DNA from: Acidithiobacillus ferrianus
GTDB taxonomy: Bacteria > Pseudomonadota > Gammaproteobacteria > Acidithiobacillales > Acidithiobacillaceae
Direction of reading: 5' to 3'
Assembly: GCF_010378095.1 (NCBI RefSeq)
Contig: NZ_WNJL01000008.1
Location: forward strand, 1-34,119
Length of the DNA: 34,119 nucleotides
How positions within the stretch are numbered: position 1 is the first letter of the stretch; every line of letters begins with the position of its first letter. The notes below the pieces were generated by a model. That model saw only the letters and a list, made by a program, of their open reading frames with translations. It did no database searches and was not told the DNA's origin. This document shows, one piece after another, positions 30,332 to 34,119 of the stretch. The translations under genes and the position numbers were made by a program.

Positions 30332-31444
30332 ATGTCCCTAGTTTCGCAACTAAACAATAAAACAAGCAAAGTTATGCTGTTTTTTAATGAGTTCAAGAAT
30401 GAAACAGGTTTTAAAGAGTGCCTAGAAACGCTGCAAAGCAGGTCATTACCAGCACCGTTATCATTTGAACCACCAAATAAACTTGTAACTTCTTCGTATT
30501 TGGGTTACATGGCGGACTTCATGTTTAGATATTTTTTGGTCGGAGAAGAGTTTGATATAACAAAAACAATAGCATTTAATGACGGTTTTGTGCCGCAAGA
30601 TCACAGGAACAAACTCGCAGGAAACAAGACAACAATAAAAACGTTAGAGAACATCATTCTTGCCGCTCCAGGAAAGTTCAGGAATATAGTTTTTTCTGAA
30701 ATAAATAATGATTTTAATGCTGTTTTCATGTTTACCGCGTTTGCCGTGCTAGAGGCATTTCACCGATCCGGTAGACTTCCTGGAGTAATGATTGAAACAA
30801 TAACCAATTCATTAATTAGTTGCGGACTGTATGACGAGATAATTGAAGAAGCATACTATGACCCAGAAAAAGATGAGATGATAGAATGCCAGCCTAGAAA
30901 AAAATACGTAATGTCATCAAGGATAAATAATGTCATAATGTATTTATTGCGTGACAATTTTGTTGAGCGCGCGACCATAGAATCATACTACGATTTTTAC
31001 TACAACACATTAGGTGGAAATGAATTTGCAAGAGAACTGCTGCTAACAATAAGAAACATAGTTAACTCAACAAATACAAACTTGAATGACGTGAGAATGC
31101 TTGTGCAAAACAGTGCGCTTAAAAACTTATTAGCCGTTGGTGGCGCTGACTTTGATGCGATTCTAAAGAAAAATAATGAAATAATTTTAACTGACGTAAA
31201 AGCAATTGGTAGACCACTTTCAGAGAAAGATCTTATGCAACTACTTGGCTATGTTTTATTGCTGCACCCTGAAGATTCTCCAGAAGAAGTTACCCATGCC
31301 GGAATATACTACCCTCGCACCGGCGATTTCTTATATGAAGACATAAATAAACTAATAAAATTAACTCTTCCAAAATTTAAAACGGTAAATAGCGCGAGGA
31401 ATAAATTCATAACTCTATGCAAAAAAATAGTTTATAAAAAATAA
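30332..31444 (+). CDS. PD-(D/E)XK nuclease-like cargo protein
   Basis: A 370-residue protein of AT-rich composition unlike the rest of the window. No close family was recognised. Its C-terminal part has the layout of a PD-(D/E)XK nuclease core: GGADFDAI at 270-277 with D273 or D275 as the metal-binding aspartate, a short beta-turn, then LTDVKA with D288 and K290 as the D-x-K motif, and a helix with QLLGY at 303-307. The N-terminal segment SSYLGYMADFMFRYFL (54-69) resembles a helix seen in some uncharacterised nuclease-fold proteins. The ATG at 30332 was preferred to 30314 because GAGGA lies eight bases before it. It is the sole gene of the Tn7-like element, so a defence role is plausible but inferred. 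Confidence 0.7.
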   Translation: MSLVSQLNNKTSKVMLFFNEFKNETGFKECLETLQSRSLPAPLSFEPPNKLVTSSYLGYMADFMFRYFLVGEEFDITKTIAFNDGFVPQDHRNKLAGNKTTIKTLENIILAAPGKFRNIVFSEINNDFNAVFMFTAFAVLEAFHRSGRLPGVMIETITNSLISCGLYDEIIEEAYYDPEKDEMIECQPRKKYVMSSRINNVIMYLLRDNFVERATIESYYDFYYNTLGGNEFARELLLTIRNIVNSTNTNLNDVRMLVQNSALKNLLAVGGADFDAILKKNNEIILTDVKAIGRPLSEKDLMQLLGYVLLLHPEDSPEEVTHAGIYYPRTGDFLYEDINKLIKLTLPKFKTVNSARNKFITLCKKIVYKK

Positions 31445-31455
31445 ATAGCCATCCT

Positions 31456-31489
31456 CTGATGATTTTCGCTGCGCGTAGCGGAGAATCAG
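31456..31489 (+). terminator. Hairpin after the nuclease-like gene
   Basis: Arms CTGAT (31456-31460) with CGCT (31467-31470), and AGCG (31477-31480) with ATCAG (31485-31489), form an interrupted hairpin starting 12 bases after the stop codon. There is no T-tract, so termination is uncertain. Confidence 0.35.
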
Positions 31490-31560
31490 CCGACGTGCTC
31501 CAGAATGAAGGCTATTCGTCAGATTGAGTGAGTAGTGGTAGAATGTTGTGTAGCAATCAT

Positions 31561-31605
31561 TATTAACGGACAAAAAAAGTATCATCCCGGAGTGCGGCAA
31601 AGATG
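31561..31605 (+). repeat. Second right-type Tn7-like end, one unit shorter
   Basis: TATTAACGGACAAAAAAAG and then TATCATCCCGGAGTGCGGCA repeat the 30183 end, but exactly one 20-base TnsB-type unit is missing and the A-run has one extra base. The terminal TGT reads TAT. It is in the same orientation as the first right end and continues into the same inner sequence (AGTGCGGCAAA). Confidence 0.8.
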
Positions 31606-31653
31606 GAGCCATAAACCAGTCGTAAACCAATAATCAACGAGTTGTGTTGCTAT

Positions 31654-31802
31654 CAGGATGACACTTTATTGTTCTGCGCCACGTTGGTGGTGCGTTTAGC
31701 GGGCAACTCAGGATGATGCTTGCCCCGCTTGGCCGCAAAAACCGTGACACACAATCAATTGGTTGCGTGCGAATCGGGATGAAACTTTTTTGTCCGTTAA
31801 CA
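31654..31802 (-). repeat. Left-type Tn7-like end with three spaced TnsB-type sites
   Basis: Read on the minus strand from 31802: terminus TGTTAACG, site 1 GACAAAAAAGTTTCATCCCG (31794-31775), a degenerate site 2 ending AAGCATCATCCTG (31728-31709), and site 3 GAACAATAAAGTGTCATCC (31674-31656). Spacings are about 66 and 55 bases. Three separated sites over roughly 150 bases is the layout of the Tn7 left end, in contrast to the packed right end. Confidence 0.78.
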
Positions 31803-31807
31803 GGTTT

Positions 31808-31820
31808 TGTTAACGGACAA
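31808..31820 (+). repeat. Third Tn7-like terminus abutting the element
   Basis: TGTTAACGGACAA recurs in the same orientation as the glmS-proximal end, five bases (GGTTT) beyond the left-type end. The sequence after it diverges (CGAGATAGC), so it may be the end of a different or older Tn7-like element onto whose edge the 1.6-kb element inserted. Confidence 0.6.
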
Positions 31821-31851
31821 CGAGATAGCTACCTCATGATTGATTTCAACA

Positions 31852-31884
31852 CGCCGCTTTCGCCTTTGTCAAAGCGGCGAAAGC
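31852..31884. repeat. Compound inverted repeat
   Basis: Two mutually exclusive 9-bp hairpins overlap: CGCCGCTTT (31852-31860) with AAAGCGGCG (31871-31879), and GCTTTCGCC (31856-31864) with GGCGAAAGC (31876-31884). The second can extend through TTT/AAA with a two-base bulge. It lies about 45 bases after the third Tn7-like terminus, downstream of the transporter gene; it may terminate that gene or be part of a mobile element. Confidence 0.55.
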
Positions 31885-31927
31885 AGGAGGACATTGATGA
31901 TCATAACGATCATTCAGTCTTGAACGG

Positions 31928-32827
31928 TCATTTTTTCTCCAGATTCTTCGGCGTGCTGGTAAAATGTACGATCAGTACCCCCACCAGAATGGCGGCGAAA
32001 CTGATCAACATCAGCTTGTTCGGGCGTGCCCCTCCCCAAAAATAGTCTATTCCAAACACAAATATTGGAAGTACGTAATACACCACGCCGGTCTGCACGG
32101 ACCCGACCGCATTGATGCATGCATTCCACAAATAAAATGCAACCAGCGACGCGAACACCCCCAGATACAGAACATAAGTTACCACATGCATATCAAGTCT
32201 GGGTACCCCTACAGTAAGAGTGTTCGTTACGTAGAATGGGAGAAGAAACAGATCGCCAAGGAGGATGTTGAGGAAAAGATATTCCCCATGCGTCACCCCG
32301 TGCGGGAGTTTTTGGATGACCGTATAGACAGCAAACGTAACAGCCGCCAGTAACATGATCAGATCGCCAACAGAGACATTCAACTGAAACAATGCGCCAG
32401 GATTCCCTTTGAGAATGAGTAACGCACAACCCAATGTGGCGAAAAAAACGCCAAGCCATGTAATGGGTCTTACCTTGACGGCATAAAATATCCGATTAAT
32501 CATCGTGATGAATGCGGGCGACGACACCGCAATCAACGCCAGACTAACTGAATGCGCATACCGGCCAGCCCAATAAATCAGTGTGTTGAACGCCGATATC
32601 CCAAATGCTGCAGAAACTGATAGACGGATGATTTCGGGCTTTGTCATTGTGCCCGCCAACTTTGAAAGTGCTTTCCTGGAGATCGGGATTAACAGAATGA
32701 GTGCCACCGACCAGCGATAGAACGCCAGTTCTATAGGGGTCATAGACGTACTGGCTAGATTGGCTATTACGAAGTTTACCGACCACAGGGCCACTGCCCC
32801 GAGCGCATATAGATAAGCCCTAATCAT
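31928..32827 (-). CDS. EamA-family (DMT superfamily) transporter
   Basis: A 299-residue inner-membrane protein with about ten hydrophobic segments in two repeated EamA halves, the drug/metabolite transporter layout. The N-terminal half begins AYLYALGAVALWSVNFVIA with the family-typical small-residue helix followed by PIELAFYRW; the second half begins VSVGDLIMLLAAVTFAVYTV. The ATG at 32827 was chosen because the family starts directly with the first membrane helix and GGTGAGAG lies before it; an open frame extends upstream to 32920. The substrate is unknown; amino acids or other small metabolites are common for the family. It lies beyond the third Tn7-like terminus and may be island cargo. Confidence 0.85.
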   Translation of the reverse strand: MIRAYLYALGAVALWSVNFVIANLASTSMTPIELAFYRWSVALILLIPISRKALSKLAGTMTKPEIIRLSVSAAFGISAFNTLIYWAGRYAHSVSLALIAVSSPAFITMINRIFYAVKVRPITWLGVFFATLGCALLILKGNPGALFQLNVSVGDLIMLLAAVTFAVYTVIQKLPHGVTHGEYLFLNILLGDLFLLPFYVTNTLTVGVPRLDMHVVTYVLYLGVFASLVAFYLWNACINAVGSVQTGVVYYVLPIFVFGIDYFWGGARPNKLMLISFAAILVGVLIVHFTSTPKNLEKK

Positions 32828-33146
32828 TGCTCTCACCCACCAGACTAATAAGTCCAAAAACAGTTTGGCTGTTTCTGGGTGTACGAGCCAAGTGTTCCAG
32901 GCATGGCTCGATAACCTCACCCTTCAACTCCTTGCGCAGCAATATAATTCTTGTACATTCCGTTGTATGTCCGGAATGGATCTGCACGTTCAGAAACTTG
33001 TTACCGGAGAGCAAAATCGCATTTGAAAACCAACTATTCCCCGCAGAAGTTCGGGCTTTCGCCGAAGGAATGACAAATTGATCCCTGTGAACTTCAGGCA
33101 GCATATATTTGTCCGCCTTAAGAAAGGCACCATAAGACTCACACAC
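32820..33146 (-). CDS. Hypothetical protein overlapping the transporter start
   Basis: An open frame of up to 108 residues, with a GTG start at 33146 or ATG at 33104. It is not recognised; it is mostly polar with no membrane segment or motif seen. Its TAG stop overlaps the transporter start in ATGATTAG, an arrangement typical of translational coupling, which is the main reason to list it. There is no clear ribosome binding site, and the surrounding region is gene-poor, so it may be an accident or a decayed gene. Confidence 0.3.
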   Translation of the reverse strand: MCESYGAFLKADKYMLPEVHRDQFVIPSAKARTSAGNSWFSNAILLSGNKFLNVQIHSGHTTECTRIILLRKELKGEVIEPCLEHLARTPRNSQTVFGLISLVGESND

Positions 33147-33491
33147 TTATACTACGCGACGCCAGCAATCCAAATCTCATCAGTTCAGCCTAGATTATCA
33201 AATATGCCAAGTCTGCTGCTGCCAGTAAGGACAAACCGGTAAATACGTCAAAAATCTATAATTTTCCAGCGTATTGTCGCATATCAATTGATAGAGAAGT
33301 GCAGAATAACCCCTCCCATGAATCTTACTATAGACCATGTGCACATAGGAATTAAAGATCATTTTTAGTTCGACGTACGGCTCATTCGTCTCCAAGAAAC
33401 ATGCTCACATTGTGTCAATTACAATTCTCGAACTAAATATCGCTTCAGATAAAGTGTTATTTCTCGTGTCTATTAAGTAGAAGGGCAGTCA
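33147..33491. other. AT-richer stretch without a convincing gene
   Basis: No ORF here has a good start, ribosome binding site or recognisable protein. A 65-residue minus-strand frame at 33198-33395 was considered and not accepted. No repeat, RNA gene or transposon end was seen. It may be decayed DNA between island segments. Confidence 0.5.
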
Positions 33492-33830
33492 TTACTTCGG
33501 GTCTGCTTGGGTGACGCGCCGAATCTGGGAGGTTACGAGCAGAACTAGGGCGAAGTTGGCAGCGGTAGCCCAGGTCATACCGACGGCATAATCGCCCGTA
33601 TCACGAAGGTCGGGAATCGCAGCGAAGAACAGGGCGCCAATGATCGCCACCCCGGATGCGCTGGCGGAGAATGCGACTCCAGCCGGAGCAAACACGAGGC
33701 CAGCTTGAATTGCTTGCGCTTGCCTTTCATCTCTCGGCTCCTTTCCAGAAGCCCAGAGCTTGACTCCCTGTCCAACTTTTGGGGGCCACTTCATTCCTCC
33801 ATTGCCATTTTTGTTATCGCCGTTAGCCAT
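33492..33830 (-). CDS. Small membrane protein of unknown function
   Basis: A 112-residue protein with a polar, glycine- and asparagine-rich N-terminus (about residues 1-40) and two hydrophobic segments at about 42-72 (GLVFAPAGVAFSA onward to GALFFAAI) and 83-101 (MTWATAANFALVLLVTSQI). GGGAG lies about nine bases before the ATG. It starts 18 bases after the stop of the upstream PIN-like remnant on the same strand, suggesting one transcript. The family was not recognised; with two helices and a flexible N-terminus, a small membrane effector is possible but there is no direct support. Confidence 0.6.
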   Translation of the reverse strand: MANGDNKNGNGGMKWPPKVGQGVKLWASGKEPRDERQAQAIQAGLVFAPAGVAFSASASGVAIIGALFFAAIPDLRDTGDYAVGMTWATAANFALVLLVTSQIRRVTQADPK

Positions 33831-33848
33831 ACTGACTCACTCCCGTTT

Positions 33849-34070
33849 TCATTCATCCACCGGCGGCGCATCTTCCAGCGCCGTCAACATTTGTTCTGCC
33901 ATATCCCACGGTAGTCTTCGACCATGGGCGCGCATGCGTTGATATGCGCCACGCGCCACATGCACTGTGATCTTGCCGGTTTGCACCATTTCATTAACTA
34001 GCCACAGCGTGCCGCGTACCTCAACATTTTCAGTCTCCGCCGCTGCTTTTAAGAGCTTATCCTTAAATAA
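33849..34070 (-). pseudogene. 3' remnant of a possibly PIN-like gene
   Basis: An open frame of 73 residues without a usable start; an in-frame TGA at 34073-34071 precedes it. The segment VEVRGTLWLVNEMVQTGK followed by YQRMRAHGRRLPWD reads like the C-terminal end of a toxin-type PIN-domain protein, where a late (V)RGTLW strand and a closing RRLPWD motif occur. The catalytic N-terminal part is not in this frame, so it is either frameshifted or truncated. An alternative start at an internal ATG would give only about 47 residues. The PIN assignment is tentative. Confidence 0.4.
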
Positions 34071-34084
34071 TCATGTATTCTTTA

Positions 34085-34118
34085 CTCCCGTGCGCAAGCG
34101 CGCGTGACATGACGGGAG
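34085..34118. repeat. Inverted repeat at the right edge
   Basis: CTCCCGT (34085-34091) pairs with ACGGGAG (34112-34118), with an inner GCGC-AA-GCGC hairpin at 34092-34101. The function is unknown; it lies just upstream of the truncated minus-strand gene. Confidence 0.4.
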
Positions 34119-34119
34119 G

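Larger units (their letters stand above)
30183..31802. mobile_element. Non-autonomous Tn7-like element
   Basis: A 1620-bp segment bounded by inverted termini TGTTAACGGACAAAAAAG at 30183 and its complement ending at 31802. The glmS-proximal end has two adjacent TnsB-type sites, like a Tn7 right end; the distal end has three spaced sites, like a Tn7 left end. No tnsA, tnsB, tnsC or tnsD gene is inside; the only gene is a nuclease-like protein. It must depend on transposition proteins encoded elsewhere. The 4-of-5 target duplication suggests an inserted unit or slightly decayed flanks. A further right-type end lies inside it at 31561. Confidence 0.8.
31606..31927. other. Gene-free stretch made of Tn7-like ends
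   Basis: No gene is supported here. It contains the left-type end (31654-31802), a five-base spacer, another Tn7-like terminus (31808) and a compound inverted repeat (31852-31884), described separately. An open frame at 31713-32045 runs through these and into the antisense of the transporter gene and is judged accidental. Confidence 0.7.

Noticed and set aside
31713..32045. Plus-strand 110-residue open frame
   Set aside because: It runs across the left-type Tn7-like end, a terminus and the antisense of the transporter; no ribosome binding site.
33198..33395. Minus-strand 65-residue open frame
   Set aside because: No clear ribosome binding site, no recognisable features and AT-rich context; likely chance.
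30183..34119. CRISPR-associated or full Tn7 transposition genes in the island
   Set aside because: No reading frame resembling tnsA, tnsB, tnsC, tnsD, tniQ or cas was found in this part of the window.

Overview
The window looks like chromosome of a chemolithoautotrophic proteobacterium close to Acidithiobacillus. This is inferred from three things: the gene order mnmG-rsmG-parA-parB-atpIBEFHAGDC-glmU-glmS, the high GC of most of it, and Tn7-like transposon ends just downstream of glmS, a location where a Tn7-like element is already known in Acidithiobacillus ferrooxidans. No rRNA or tRNA gene was seen.

Layout. (1) Bases 1-1921 are the trailer half of a CRISPR array: 27 copies of a 37-nt repeat with 26 complete, unique spacers. 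It runs off the left edge and no cas gene is visible. (2) Bases 2015-10272 are a glycolate locus. An IclR-type regulator diverges from a five-gene operon: a phosphoketolase-like thiamine-diphosphate enzyme, a four-carbon acid sugar kinase-family protein, and glcD, glcE, glcF. The operon oxidises glycolate to glyoxylate, and the two first enzymes suggest an uncharacterised further route for the carbon. (3) Bases 10269-14002, minus strand, hold four consecutive CorA-family genes; only one keeps the GMN signature. (4) Bases 14149-15681 hold moaB, a small methyltransferase and an NlpE-like lipoprotein. (5) Bases 15698-19906 hold mnmG, rsmG, parA and parB, with a near-consensus parS site inside the end of mnmG. 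(6) Bases 19917-26878 hold the complete ATP synthase operon from promoter to terminator. (7) Bases 26899-30157 hold glmU and glmS, which make UDP-GlcNAc.

(8) From 30158 on lies an accessory region on the attTn7 site. A 1.6-kb segment (30183-31802) is bounded by right- and left-type Tn7-like ends with recognisable TnsB-type sites, but carries no transposase. Its only gene is an AT-rich protein with a PD-(D/E)XK nuclease-like core, so it looks like a non-autonomous Tn7-like element with a possible defence cargo. A second right-type end lies inside it, and a third abuts it five bases beyond its left end, indicating repeated insertion at one site. (9) Beyond are an EamA-type transporter, a weak overlapping ORF, a gene-poor stretch, a small two-helix membrane protein and the 3' remnant of a possibly PIN-like gene at the right edge.

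The best candidates for new biology are the transposase-less Tn7-like nuclease element, the glycolate operon with a phosphoketolase-like enzyme and sugar-acid kinase, and the four-gene CorA cluster with degenerate signatures.
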